Assembly (NCBI GenBank): GCA_031274955.1
Contig: JAISPQ010000031.1
Span: forward strand, 1 to 32,343
Direction: 5' to 3'
Length of the DNA: 32,343 nt
Source of the DNA: Rhodanobacter sp.
Lineage (GTDB): Bacteria; Pseudomonadota; Gammaproteobacteria; Xanthomonadales; Rhodanobacteraceae
Shown here: in pieces, positions 7,356 through 15,690 of the stretch
Layout of the letters: each line of letters begins with the position of its first letter
Position numbering within the stretch: position 1 is the first letter of the stretch
Translations under genes and position numbers: made by a program
Notes under the pieces: generated by a model
What the model was told of the DNA's origin: nothing
The model's database searches: none
The model's input: only the letters and a program-made list of their open reading frames with translations

Positions 7356-8477
7356 GTGCCCCCGCGTCGCCGCTTGACCATCGTGCAGCTTCTGCCGGCC
7401 TTGGAAGCCGGTGGCGCGGAGCGTTCGGCGCTGGAGATCGCGCGTGCGCTCGTGGATGGCGGGCATCGCTCCATCGTCGTGTCCGGCGGCGGCCGTTTGC
7501 TGCGGCGGTTGATCGATGAGGGTAGCGAGCATGTCGAACTGCCGATCGGGCGAAAATCGCTTGCCAGTCTGGCGCAGGTGCCAAGGCTGCGCGCGCTGTT
7601 TCGCCGTGAACGGCCGGATATCGTGCACGCGCGCTCGCGCATGCCGGCGTGGCTTGGCGGGTTCGCGCTGCGCGGCATGTCGCCGCGGCCGCGCCTGGTC
7701 ACCACGGCGCACGGATTGAACAGTCCTGGCCTCTACAGCCGGATCATGACGCGCGGCGATCGCGTGATCTGCGTATCGAACACGGTTCGCGATTATCTGC
7801 TGCGCCACTACGCATCGGTGGATGCGGCCAAGCTCGTGGTGATTCCGCGGGGAGTGGATCCCAACGAATTTCCCCACGGCTACCACCCCGAGGGTGCGTG
7901 GCGCGAACGCTTCTTCGCGGAGTTTGCGCAACTTAAGGGTGCGCCGCTGCTGACGCTGCCCGGTCGTGGCACGCGACTCAAGGGACATGCCGAGGCCATC
8001 GAACTCGTTGCCGATCTCAAGGCACGCGGCATCGATACGCGCTTGTTGCTGCTCGGTGCGCGCCAGGCCGGCCGCGAAGCCTATGTGGCGGAACTGGAAC
8101 GGCTCGCCGCCGAACGCGGCGTGGCCCGGTGCATGGCGATCAGTGCACAGCGCGACGATACGCGCGACATCTACGCGATCTCGGCGCTGATTCTGCAAGT
8201 ATCGAACAAGCCCGAATCGTTCGGACGCACCGTTGTCGAAGCGATTGCGCTGGGTCGTCCCGTACTGGGCTACGATCACGGTGGCGTCGGCGAACTGCTC
8301 GGCGATCTTTATCCGGCGGGCCGCGTGCCGCTGCGCGATCGTGCGCGCCTGAGCGAACGTGCCGTGGAATTGTTGCAGCATGCGCCCGCAATCGCGCCGC
8401 TCTCGCGCTATCGGCTGGCGGATATGCAGGAGTCCACCTTGTCGCTGTACCGCGAGCTTTTGGAGGAGCCATGTTGA
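7356..8477 (+). CDS. Glycosyltransferase family 4 protein
   Basis: A 373-residue GT-B-fold glycosyltransferase, probably acting at the cytosolic face of the inner membrane in lipopolysaccharide core or surface glycan assembly. The N-terminal half has the GGAERSALEIARALVDGGH block (residues 19-37). The C-terminal nucleotide-sugar domain has GRGTRLKGHAEAIELVADL (203-221) and the E-x7-E motif with Glu287 and Glu295 (PESFGRTVVEAIALGRPVLG), both typical of GT4. The start is GTG 7356, 12 bases after the zinc-finger gene, with only a weak ribosome site. The stop TGA (8475-8477) overlaps the ATG of the next gene by 7 bases, so translation is probably coupled. The sugar and acceptor cannot be read from sequence. 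Confidence 0.92.
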   Translation: MPPRRRLTIVQLLPALEAGGAERSALEIARALVDGGHRSIVVSGGGRLLRRLIDEGSEHVELPIGRKSLASLAQVPRLRALFRRERPDIVHARSRMPAWLGGFALRGMSPRPRLVTTAHGLNSPGLYSRIMTRGDRVICVSNTVRDYLLRHYASVDAAKLVVIPRGVDPNEFPHGYHPEGAWRERFFAEFAQLKGAPLLTLPGRGTRLKGHAEAIELVADLKARGIDTRLLLLGARQAGREAYVAELERLAAERGVARCMAISAQRDDTRDIYAISALILQVSNKPESFGRTVVEAIALGRPVLGYDHGGVGELLGDLYPAGRVPLRDRARLSERAVELLQHAPAIAPLSRYRLADMQESTLSLYRELLEEPC

Positions 8478-9775
8478 GGGAGCAGGGAGCAAGGAGCAGG
8501 GGGCAGGGAAAAAGCGCCGCAGGTTGGGATGAACTGCGTTCACCCCAACCTGCGAAACCCCGCGCAGCGATCTGGCCCGCGCTCGTCGTGCTTGCCGTCA
8601 TCGTGCTGCTGCCACTGGGCCGGGGGTCGGAGGCGGCGGTCGCGGTCGGCGCGGTCGCCGGAATCGTCCTGATCGCGCGGCGCCGTATCGATCTGCGCGC
8701 GCCGGCGGCGCGCCGCGTGCTCGTACTGTTTGCGTGCTACTGGATGGCGGCCTTGCTATCCGCCGTCGCGGCCGTCGAACCCGCGCGCACGTGGTCGACG
8801 GTTGCCGATACGCTGCGCTTCCTGCCGTTCGCGCTGTTCACGGTGTGGGCGCTGCGGCGCGTACAGACATGGCCGATGCTGGTGCGTGTGGTCGGCGTTA
8901 TCGTCGCGCTGTGGGCGCTGGATGCCTATGTGCAGATGGCGACGGGTTACAGTCTCGGCGGACCGGCAGAGAAGGAGCGCGTATCCGGCATCTTCGGCGC
9001 CGGCAATCTCAAGCTGGGGCCGGTGCTGGCGACGCTGGCGCCGTTCGCGCTGGTCGCGGCGCGCGAGCGGTTCGGCGGGCGCGGATTGGCGCTGGCGTTC
9101 ATCGTGTTGGCCGTGCCGATCCTGCTCGCCGGTTCGCGCGCGGCGTGGTTGTCGTATGCGCTGGCCGGCGCGTTGTTCGCGTGGCAGCAGACACGCGATG
9201 CACGACGTTTTCTCGCGCTATCCGGCGCGCTCGCCGTCATCGTCGCCGCCATCGGTGCGTTCGCCTGGCACGATTCGGCGCGTTTTGGCGCGCGCATCGA
9301 ACGCAGCCTGCTTGCACTGCACGGCACGCAGGCTGCGGTGGACGAGGCATCGGCCGGGCGTTTGAGCATCTGGCATACCGCGCTGGCGATGAGCGCGGCG
9401 CATCCGCTGACCGGTGTGGGCGTGCGCGGATTCCGTTATGCCTATCCGCGCTATGCGGCGCCCGGCGATCGTTTTGTGGATACGACGACCGACATCGGCG
9501 CATCGCACGCACACCAGATCGTGCTTGAAGTGCTCAGCGAGACCGGCGTCATCGGCCTCGCGTTCTGGCTCGCCGGGGCGTGGTTTGCGTGGGATGCGTG
9601 GCGTCGCGCGTCGGCCATCGTGCGCGAGCGCGCGCTCGCCCCGGCGCTGGCGCTCGCCGTCATGACGTTTCCGCTGAACACGCACCTCGCGTTCTACTCG
9701 GCCTGGTGGGGACTGCTGTTTTGGTGGCTGCTCGCGTTGTATTGCGCGGCGTTGCAGGAGCCTGCGGATGCGTGA
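8471..9775 (+). CDS. O-antigen ligase family protein (Wzy_C / WaaL-like)
   Basis: A 434-residue polytopic inner-membrane protein with about ten hydrophobic segments. The large periplasmic loop region contains GSRAAWLSY, LTGVGVRGFRYAYPRYA and ASHAHQIVLEVLSETGVIGL, the H-x-x-x-x-x-x-E-x-G type motif of the O-antigen ligase/polymerase family. It should ligate or polymerise undecaprenol-linked glycan in the periplasm. ATG 8471 has a strong GGAGGAG (8462-8468) and overlaps the GT4 stop; the end overlaps the GT2 start by 8 bases. Residues 3-16 are coded by a dispersed repeat with four 7-base units, so the N-terminal extension before the first membrane segment (from about residue 33) is repeat-derived. 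Ligase and polymerase cannot be told apart here. Confidence 0.88.
   Translation: MLREQGARSRGQGKSAAGWDELRSPQPAKPRAAIWPALVVLAVIVLLPLGRGSEAAVAVGAVAGIVLIARRRIDLRAPAARRVLVLFACYWMAALLSAVAAVEPARTWSTVADTLRFLPFALFTVWALRRVQTWPMLVRVVGVIVALWALDAYVQMATGYSLGGPAEKERVSGIFGAGNLKLGPVLATLAPFALVAARERFGGRGLALAFIVLAVPILLAGSRAAWLSYALAGALFAWQQTRDARRFLALSGALAVIVAAIGAFAWHDSARFGARIERSLLALHGTQAAVDEASAGRLSIWHTALAMSAAHPLTGVGVRGFRYAYPRYAAPGDRFVDTTTDIGASHAHQIVLEVLSETGVIGLAFWLAGAWFAWDAWRRASAIVRERALAPALALAVMTFPLNTHLAFYSAWWGLLFWWLLALYCAALQEPADA
8478..8517 (+). repeat. Dispersed repeat copy 2 with four GGGAGCA-type heptamers, inside coding start
   Basis: Four 7-base units (GGGAGCA, GGGAGCA, AGGAGCA, GGGGGCA) are followed by the core GGGAAAAAGCGC. 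The tract starts right after the GT4 stop codon and is translated as the start of the O-antigen-ligase-like protein. As 7 is not a multiple of 3, loss or gain of one unit would shift the reading frame. Confidence 0.85.
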
Positions 9776-10517
9776 GCCGCTATCGCTGGTGGTGACGACG
9801 TTCAACAACGCGGCGACGCTGGAACGCTGCCTCGCCAGCGCGCGCTTTGCCGATGAAATCGTCGTGCTCGATTCGGGCAGCGGCGATGCTACGCTGGAAA
9901 TCGCGAAAAAGTATACGGATCGCATCTTCAGCGAACCGTTCAAAGGCTACGGTGCACAAAAGCAGTCTGCGATCGATAAGGCCATGCACGACTGGGTGCT
10001 GCTGCTCGACGCCGACGAAGCCGTCGCGGATGGCGCGCAGATCGCGATCGAGGCCGCGCTGACCGACCCGCAGGTCGCAGGCTACCGTCTGCCGCGGCGC
10101 GAGCAGATGTTCTGGACGTTCCAGCACACGCTGTCGTGGACCAACACGCACCTGCGTCTCATCGATCGCCGCCGCTGCCGCATGAACGCCGTACCGGTGC
10201 ATGCGGCGCTCGAAGCGGATGGCCCGGTGCGCACGCTCAAGCGCGCGAAGCTGTTGCACTATGGCGAGCCGAACATCCACACGAAAGTCGACAAGATCAA
10301 CGCCTATTCGACCGGCCTTGTCCCCAACAAGCTGCGCCAGCGTTTCCTCGGCGCGCGGATGGTGCTGTATCCGCCGGTGTTCTTCCTGCGGCAATATTTT
10401 TTCAAGCGCTATTTTCTGAACGGCTGGGCCGGTTTCATCAGCGCGGCCAGCGGCGCGTTCTACGTTTTCCTGAAATACGCCAAGGTGTACGAGGCCAGGC
10501 GGCGCGAGCGTCAGTAA
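9768..10517 (+). CDS. Glycosyltransferase family 2 protein (WaaE/KdtX-like)
   Basis: A 249-residue GT-A-fold enzyme. SLVVTTFNNAATLERCLASARFADEIVVLDSGSGDATLEIAKKY (residues 4-47) is the nucleotide-sugar binding start of GT2, and VLLLDADEAV (about 77-86) carries the DxD metal-binding acids. The FKGYGAQKQSAIDKA block is characteristic of the lipopolysaccharide core subgroup (WaaE/KdtX type). Hydrophobic stretches near the C-terminus (PPVFFLRQYFFKRYF, GFISAASGAFYVFLKY) suggest membrane association. The ATG overlaps the ligase stop by 8 bases, giving a tightly coupled three-gene unit. A repeat copy (10545-10587) follows and fills the convergent gap to the DUF3999 gene. The acceptor sugar is unknown. 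Confidence 0.92.
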   Translation: MREPLSLVVTTFNNAATLERCLASARFADEIVVLDSGSGDATLEIAKKYTDRIFSEPFKGYGAQKQSAIDKAMHDWVLLLDADEAVADGAQIAIEAALTDPQVAGYRLPRREQMFWTFQHTLSWTNTHLRLIDRRRCRMNAVPVHAALEADGPVRTLKRAKLLHYGEPNIHTKVDKINAYSTGLVPNKLRQRFLGARMVLYPPVFFLRQYFFKRYFLNGWAGFISAASGAFYVFLKYAKVYEARRRERQ

Positions 10518-10544
10518 ACCGCGGCCCCCATGCGCTAAAAAGTG

Positions 10545-10587
10545 CGCGGGAGAGAAGAGCGCTTTTCCCCGGCTTCTTTCACGCTAA
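10545..10587 (-). repeat. Dispersed repeat family, copy 3
   Basis: On the minus strand it reads TTAGCGTGAAAGAAGCC, then the core GGGGAAAAGCGCTCTT, then CTCTCCCGCGC, closely matching copy 1. It spans the convergent gap between the GT2 and DUF3999 genes and includes the DUF3999 stop codon (TAG, 10584-10586). Its imperfect palindrome around AAGAGCGCTTTT may act as a weak bidirectional terminator. Confidence 0.75.
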
Positions 10588-11963
10588 CGGCCGCCGCGCA
10601 GCAAGCTCACCGCCAATCCGCCGACCAAGAGCGCCGCCACGGCGAGCACGGCCCACAGTAGATACCGCTGCCACGGCACGGACGGTGCGGGGGGCGTCAG
10701 CGCGGCGATGCCGCTGCTTGGTGTGGCCGCACCCAGCCGTGCAATGGGCGGCTGCCAATCAGGCCCAAGTTTTTCGCGCAGGCTCGTCAGTGCGGCATCG
10801 ACCGGATAGTCGGCGTGCTGTGCGCGCACACTGCCGACGGCGAGCGAATAGGGCCCCGCACCTTCGGCGAGAAAGACGACATCGTCGGGCCGATAGTCCA
10901 GCGCCAGGCGCGGCGTGGCCGCGAGCGGCGCGCTGGCTACGAGGCGGAATTCACGCAGTCGTGGTGTCAGCGCGAACGCGATGTCGCCGTTTTGCAGGAT
11001 TTCCTCGCCGGATTTCAGGCGGAACGCGGTGCTGCGCGCAAGTTCAGTCCAGGTAGCCGTGGCGTCGCTGCGACCCAGCAGGGTCAGCGTTGCCAGCGCG
11101 TTGTCGTTGGTGAGTTCAATACGCGCCGCAGCGACCGGCACCGCGGCCATCAGCGTGTAGTCGAAGGGGGGCTCCCGCCTGTCATCGGGCGGATTGGTGG
11201 CCACCGTGGGTAGCGGACGCGCATCCAGCCACGTGCGCGCGGGCGCGGCCACGTCGCGCTCCAGCGCGCGCGCATGCACGCTAAGGCCGGCGAACTCGGT
11301 ACCGTCATCGCTGCGATGCAAGCGCAGATAGCGCGCGCGCACGTGCGCGATGTCGATGTCGTGGCGCTCCAGCTTCGCACCGTCCTGTTCGAGGGCGAGC
11401 ACGGTACCGCTACCGACGGGGCGCCAGGTCTGCAGATCGTCGCCCGCCGCGATGTCCAAGCGCGCGACCACGCCGGTGGCCGGCGCCGCCCAGGTCAACG
11501 ACAGCGTATCGATCGCATGATCGAAACCGCTGGCATCGACGATCCAGTCGCGCACGGCAGCGGTCGCCGCCTGCGGTGTCTGCTCGCCCGCGTCGATACG
11601 GCGCAGGCGGCCGCTGGCGTCGCGGTCGATGACAAGACGCAGATCGCTGGCACTCACGCCCGCTGCGGAGGCGGGCAATGGCAGCAGCGGCAGTGCGCTT
11701 TGCGTCTGGCGTTGCGTGGATGGCGTCGCGCTCGCCGCCCGCGCGAACGGAATCGGCTGTCCGGCTGCATTGAACACTTCGATGTCGCGCAGGTCGCGAT
11801 CCTGTGCCCATGCGTACACCTCGGGCGTGAGCGCGAAGCGCCATGCGCTGCCGTCCTGCGCACCGGTGTCGATCGGGAAGGTGTAGGCATAGTCGGCCGG
11901 TGTGTTCGCGCGCGCAGCGATCGCCACGACGAGAAAGGCGAGGAGGTACAGATATGTTTTCAT
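10584..11963 (-). CDS. DUF3999 family protein
   Basis: A 459-residue exported protein of unknown function. Residues 1 to about 19 are a signal peptide (MKTYLYLLAFLVVAIAARA), a long beta-rich periplasmic region follows, and residues about 430-455 form a single membrane anchor (YLLWAVLAVAALLVGGLAVSLL) with a short RGGR tail. EVYAWAQDRDLRDIEVFNAAGQPIPFA near the N-terminus is the family's most recognisable block. The ATG overlaps the stop of the DUF2339 gene as ATGA (11960-11963), so the two are translationally coupled. Since DUF3999 genes usually accompany DUF2339 genes, the pair probably forms one inner-membrane/periplasmic complex. Its stop codon lies inside a dispersed repeat. No enzymatic motif is seen. 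Confidence 0.85.
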   Translation of the reverse strand: MKTYLYLLAFLVVAIAARANTPADYAYTFPIDTGAQDGSAWRFALTPEVYAWAQDRDLRDIEVFNAAGQPIPFARAASATPSTQRQTQSALPLLPLPASAAGVSASDLRLVIDRDASGRLRRIDAGEQTPQAATAAVRDWIVDASGFDHAIDTLSLTWAAPATGVVARLDIAAGDDLQTWRPVGSGTVLALEQDGAKLERHDIDIAHVRARYLRLHRSDDGTEFAGLSVHARALERDVAAPARTWLDARPLPTVATNPPDDRREPPFDYTLMAAVPVAAARIELTNDNALATLTLLGRSDATATWTELARSTAFRLKSGEEILQNGDIAFALTPRLREFRLVASAPLAATPRLALDYRPDDVVFLAEGAGPYSLAVGSVRAQHADYPVDAALTSLREKLGPDWQPPIARLGAATPSSGIAALTPPAPSVPWQRYLLWAVLAVAALLVGGLAVSLLRGGR

Positions 11964-14677
11964 GGGGCGTTCTCTTTCAATGGCGAGCGCGGCGGCGCCG
12001 GCGCGAAATAGCCGATCACCGTGCACAACAGGCCGTAGGCGATGAACGAGGCGATGCCGAACAGGTTGCCCAGATGCGTGCGATCCACCAGCAGCAATTT
12101 GACCAGCACCACGCCCATCAGGCTGGCCCCGGCCAGCCACAAGAGGCGTTGGCCGCGCCGCGATCCCAGCACCCAGCCGAGCACGCCGAGCACACTCCAT
12201 ACCAGCGTCAGCGAGGTCTGCGCGAGATTGGATGACCACAGCGTTGCATCCCAGGGCGCCCCGCCCAGTTGATGCGCCGTGCGCAGCGTCGCCGCCGTGA
12301 TGAAGGCAAAGCCCGCGCCGGCGAGTAACGGCGCGCGCAACTGGCGCAGTTCGCTGCGTGTGTCCGCATCAGTGAGCCAGCGCGCGGCAAGGACGAGCAA
12401 GGCGAGCTGGGCCAGATCGACGGGATTGAACAGCGGCACGAACGGCAAGGGCGCGGCATTGCCATCGGCCAATAACAAATTGGCGAAGACACACGCGCAG
12501 ACCGCCGCCTGCGTCATGAGCAGTATCCGGCGATGCTCGGCGAAACGTGCGCGCAGCGGCGGTGCGATCCAGGCCGGTCGCAACAGCGCGATCGCCCATG
12601 CGGCGAACAGCGGAATCAGCGCGGCGCCGTTGTACCAGACCGGGCCCAGCGCCGCGCGATAGGCCAACAGACTCAACACCGCCGAGCACGTGAACGTCCA
12701 CGTCCACAGCCAGCCGATCTGTGCGACCGGCGTTGCGATATTGCGATCGTCGCGTAGCACGCGCAGCGCGAAGTAACCGCCCGCTGCGTAGATGACGAAC
12801 AGCGTCCAGGCCATGAGCGAGGTGTCGTAAGCGTTCCAGGATGACGCGAAATCCATCGCGATGCCGCTGGTCAGCGCCAGTGCCAGCGTCCACGCCAGTG
12901 CGGGCGCGCGTAAGCGCATGAACGCGGCGCCGGCCAGTGCGGCGGTCAGCCCAACAAAGGCGAGTTGGAACGGTGGTTGCGATGCGTACGGTACGAAACG
13001 ATCGATCTGGCTGAATCCGGCGCCGAGCCACCAGGTAAGACCCCACAGATAAAGCGTCAGCGCTAGCCACGGCCAACGGCCGGCGCGGTGGTACAGCCAC
13101 GCGCTGGTCAATGCACCCACGGCGATCAGCAGTGCGCTCAGGTACGGGCCGTTGATGATCGGCAGCACAGCCGGATCGTAGGGGTATCCAAATATCCAGA
13201 CGAATGCGAACGCAAGTGCAGCATAGATCTGCAATCCGATCCCGCTGAACAGCGGCAGAGCGCGCTGCTGGCGCAGCCCGAGCCAGGTCAAGCCTGCGCC
13301 TTCCAGCGCGAATGTGCTCGCAGTGACGCGTGCGCTCAGTGCCAGCGGTACGGCCAGGGTGGCGAAGCCGACCGCGAGTATCGCGAAGGATTCGCCCAAG
13401 ATCCGCCAACGCGGCAACAAACGCCATGCCGGCACGATATAGATGACGGCGAGCGCCAGCGCCGAGTACGCCAACGGCATGGATGCACCCTCCAGCAGCG
13501 CCGCCTGCAAGGCGAAGGCCAGGAGCGGATTGCCGAACACCAGCGTGCCATCGACGATATCGCGCCGCTGCGGCGTATGGCGCCTCGCGTTGAGTATCGG
13601 GATGGCGAGATAGATCGCGAACCAGAGCAGCAGGAAAGGTTCGGTACTGGCGAATAGTTCCGTCCGGTAGTTCAGCACACCCCATGCCGTGCCGATGCCG
13701 TAGGTGAACGCGAAGCCCATCAGGTTCAACACGCGCCACGCCTTGCGCCATGCGATCGCGAAGATCGCCAGATTCAGCAGCGCGTAGTACGAGAACAGTG
13801 TGATATGGCTGCCCGCGCCGGTCGAGATCAGGATCGGTGCGGCGAAACCCGCCAGGATGCCCAGTACCGCCAGCGCGAGCGCATCCTGCACGACGGCGAG
13901 CACGCCGGCGCCGGCGACGAGGATCACCAGCAGCGCGAACGCGGCGACGGCAGGCAGCAGGTGATAGAAATGAAACGCGGCGAACGCCGTCAGCACCAGT
14001 ACGCCGATGGCGCCGCCTTGCAGGGATAGCGCGAAGGCGCGGCGGCGGATGCGTTCGCGCCAGCCGAACGCAAGCGCGGCGCAGCCGGCAAGTGCGATGC
14101 CGGCCAGGCGCACTTCTATCGGCGTGTGCAGCCAACCCGCGTCGCTGGCGTATTTCAGCAGTGCCGCGACGCCGACGAATAACACCAGCATGCCGATCTT
14201 CACCGGCACGTTGCCTTCAGTGAACCAGCGTTTGATCCATGCGGCGGTTCTTTCGGTGAAATCCGGCGGTCGCGGTGTGGCCGGTTCGGGCCGCATCGTG
14301 AGTGGCGGGTGGCGCGGCGCGGGCACGCTCGGCAAGACCCCCGCCGCGAGGTCGAGTTCGGGGGCGGGTGTAAGGGGCTCGAACGCAAAGGGTTCTGTCG
14401 GCGTCGCCGCTTCCGCGGGGTCGGGTGCGGCGGGAGTTGGTGCTGTGTGCCATGCACGATCGGATGCGTGTGCCGCGGTATCCGCGGGTTTGGCGCGTTC
14501 CTGCACCAGCGAACGGATTTCATGTTTCAGGCTTTCCACGCGCGCGGCGAGTTCGCGCAGGCGAACCCACAGCAGGCCCACGGCGAGCCCGCCGAAGAAA
14601 CCCAAGGCGATGTTTGCCTCGGCTCCGGCCACGATCAGGCCGGCGATGCAGCAGGCTGCGACGATCAGAAATGGCAT
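11960..14677 (-). CDS. DUF2339 giant integral membrane protein
   Basis: A 905-residue protein. One N-terminal membrane segment (PFLIVAACCIAGLIVAG) is followed by a charged, coiled-coil-like stretch (LRELAARVESLKHEIRSLVQERA, about residues 40-62), an Ala/Pro-rich linker to about residue 150, and then WIKRWFTEGNVPVKIGMLVLFVGVAALLKYA, the family signature. More than twenty hydrophobic segments fill the rest. No catalytic motif is evident. The function of DUF2339 proteins is not established. The ATG follows AAGGGA and stands 24 bases after the lpxL-like stop, and the 3' end overlaps the DUF3999 start by 4 bases, giving a three-gene transcript. A role in the envelope or surface polymers is suggested only by these neighbours. 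Confidence 0.88.
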   Translation of the reverse strand: MPFLIVAACCIAGLIVAGAEANIALGFFGGLAVGLLWVRLRELAARVESLKHEIRSLVQERAKPADTAAHASDRAWHTAPTPAAPDPAEAATPTEPFAFEPLTPAPELDLAAGVLPSVPAPRHPPLTMRPEPATPRPPDFTERTAAWIKRWFTEGNVPVKIGMLVLFVGVAALLKYASDAGWLHTPIEVRLAGIALAGCAALAFGWRERIRRRAFALSLQGGAIGVLVLTAFAAFHFYHLLPAVAAFALLVILVAGAGVLAVVQDALALAVLGILAGFAAPILISTGAGSHITLFSYYALLNLAIFAIAWRKAWRVLNLMGFAFTYGIGTAWGVLNYRTELFASTEPFLLLWFAIYLAIPILNARRHTPQRRDIVDGTLVFGNPLLAFALQAALLEGASMPLAYSALALAVIYIVPAWRLLPRWRILGESFAILAVGFATLAVPLALSARVTASTFALEGAGLTWLGLRQQRALPLFSGIGLQIYAALAFAFVWIFGYPYDPAVLPIINGPYLSALLIAVGALTSAWLYHRAGRWPWLALTLYLWGLTWWLGAGFSQIDRFVPYASQPPFQLAFVGLTAALAGAAFMRLRAPALAWTLALALTSGIAMDFASSWNAYDTSLMAWTLFVIYAAGGYFALRVLRDDRNIATPVAQIGWLWTWTFTCSAVLSLLAYRAALGPVWYNGAALIPLFAAWAIALLRPAWIAPPLRARFAEHRRILLMTQAAVCACVFANLLLADGNAAPLPFVPLFNPVDLAQLALLVLAARWLTDADTRSELRQLRAPLLAGAGFAFITAATLRTAHQLGGAPWDATLWSSNLAQTSLTLVWSVLGVLGWVLGSRRGQRLLWLAGASLMGVVLVKLLLVDRTHLGNLFGIASFIAYGLLCTVIGYFAPAPPRSPLKENAP

Positions 14678-14701
14678 GTGCTGTTTCCCTTGGGCGGGCG
14701 C

Positions 14702-15664
14702 TCAATAAACGGGGGGGGCTCCGGATGGCCGCGTCTTGAATCGCTTGTGCATCCAAAGGTACTGGGTGGGCGCCTCGCCCACCATGCGTTCGATCGCCGC
14801 ATTGACGCGTGCGGTATCGGCGGCCGCATCCGTGCCCGGAAAATCCGCGAGCGGGGCTTCCAGACGAATCGCGTAACCGCCATCCTCGCGGCGCCGGTGA
14901 AAGAACGCAATCACACGAGCGCCGGAAAGGCGCGCCAGATGATGCGTCGCGGTGATCGTCGCGGCAGGCTCGCCGAAGAACGGCGCGAACACCGCATCCT
15001 TGCCGCGCATGTCCTGGTCGGGCGCGTACCACACGGTGCCGCCGGATTTCAGATAACGCACCGTCTGGCGCAATTCGTCCTTGGTGAACATCGCATCCGC
15101 ATAACGCAGGCGCGCGCGCTTGATCGCCCATTCAAAGGCCGCGTCCGTGTGTTCGCGATACATGCCGGCAATCGCGATGCGCTGCGAAACCAGACGCGCG
15201 CACAGTTCTAGGTGGGAAAAATGCGCGCCGACCAAGAGTATGCCGCGGCCGGCCGCGCGGGCATCGGCCAGGTGGTGCAGCCCTTCGAAGCTCACCGGGA
15301 TGCGCATGATCGCGCGTGTGGAGCCCATCCAGGCCAGCGCAAACTCGGCGAACATGACGCCGCTGTCGCGCAGGTTCTCCTTGAGCAGGCGCGCGCGCTC
15401 GGCGGCGGAAAGCTGCGGAAAACACAGTTCGATATTGCGTGCGGCGACATGCCGCCGCGAACGCATCAGGTATCCGGCCAGCACGCCCAAGGCGCGTCCG
15501 CCGGCCATCAGCAGCGCTCGCGGCAGCTTTGCCACGAGCGCGATGCAGCCAAGGCCGAGCCAGGCCGGCCAGTGTCGGGGCCAGAGCAGGGCGGGGCGAA
15601 AGGGGGGGGTGTTTGCGGCATCCGCGTGATTAAAACCTGTTCGCGATCTTCCGCCAAGTCGCAC
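14702..15664 (-). CDS. Lipid A biosynthesis acyltransferase (LpxL/HtrB-like), start uncertain or frameshifted
   Basis: An LpxL/LpxM-family protein that adds a secondary acyl chain to Kdo-lipid A at the inner membrane. GAHFSHLELC holds the catalytic H-x4-E, and GTVWYAPDQDMRGKDAVFAPFFGEPAAT is the second family block; the C-terminus APTQYLWMHKRFKTRP is also typical. The start is a problem. The best ATG (15621) begins MPQTPPPF but enters another frame, because the following C run has 8 bases; with 9 it would read straight into the LpxL frame and give a normal 306-residue protein. As the sequence stands, the only nearby in-frame start is GTG 15664, without a ribosome site, and that is what I give. 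The frame further upstream to 15748 is translated from a palindromic repeat and is not protein. It heads the lpxL-DUF2339-DUF3999 unit. Confidence 0.82.
   Translation of the reverse strand: MRLGGRSRTGFNHADAANTPPFRPALLWPRHWPAWLGLGCIALVAKLPRALLMAGGRALGVLAGYLMRSRRHVAARNIELCFPQLSAAERARLLKENLRDSGVMFAEFALAWMGSTRAIMRIPVSFEGLHHLADARAAGRGILLVGAHFSHLELCARLVSQRIAIAGMYREHTDAAFEWAIKRARLRYADAMFTKDELRQTVRYLKSGGTVWYAPDQDMRGKDAVFAPFFGEPAATITATHHLARLSGARVIAFFHRRREDGGYAIRLEAPLADFPGTDAAADTARVNAAIERMVGEAPTQYLWMHKRFKTRPSGAPPVY
15602..15609 (-). repeat. C8 homopolymer in the start region of the lpxL-like gene
   Basis: Eight G on the plus strand, that is eight C in the gene. The ATG at 15621 lies 12 bases ahead and is out of frame with the conserved protein by exactly one base. 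This may be a slippage-prone switch, a true frameshift or a sequencing error. Confidence 0.9.
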
Positions 15665-15690
15665 GAGCGGGAAGAAAGCAGGAGCCTGTG

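Noticed and set aside
8129..8470. Upstream extension of the O-antigen-ligase-like frame
   Set aside because: It overlaps the GT4 catalytic domain in another frame; ATG 8471 has an excellent ribosome site.
7218..8543. Open frame of 441 codons on the minus strand
   Set aside because: Antisense to the GT4 gene, and it also runs through the dispersed repeat.
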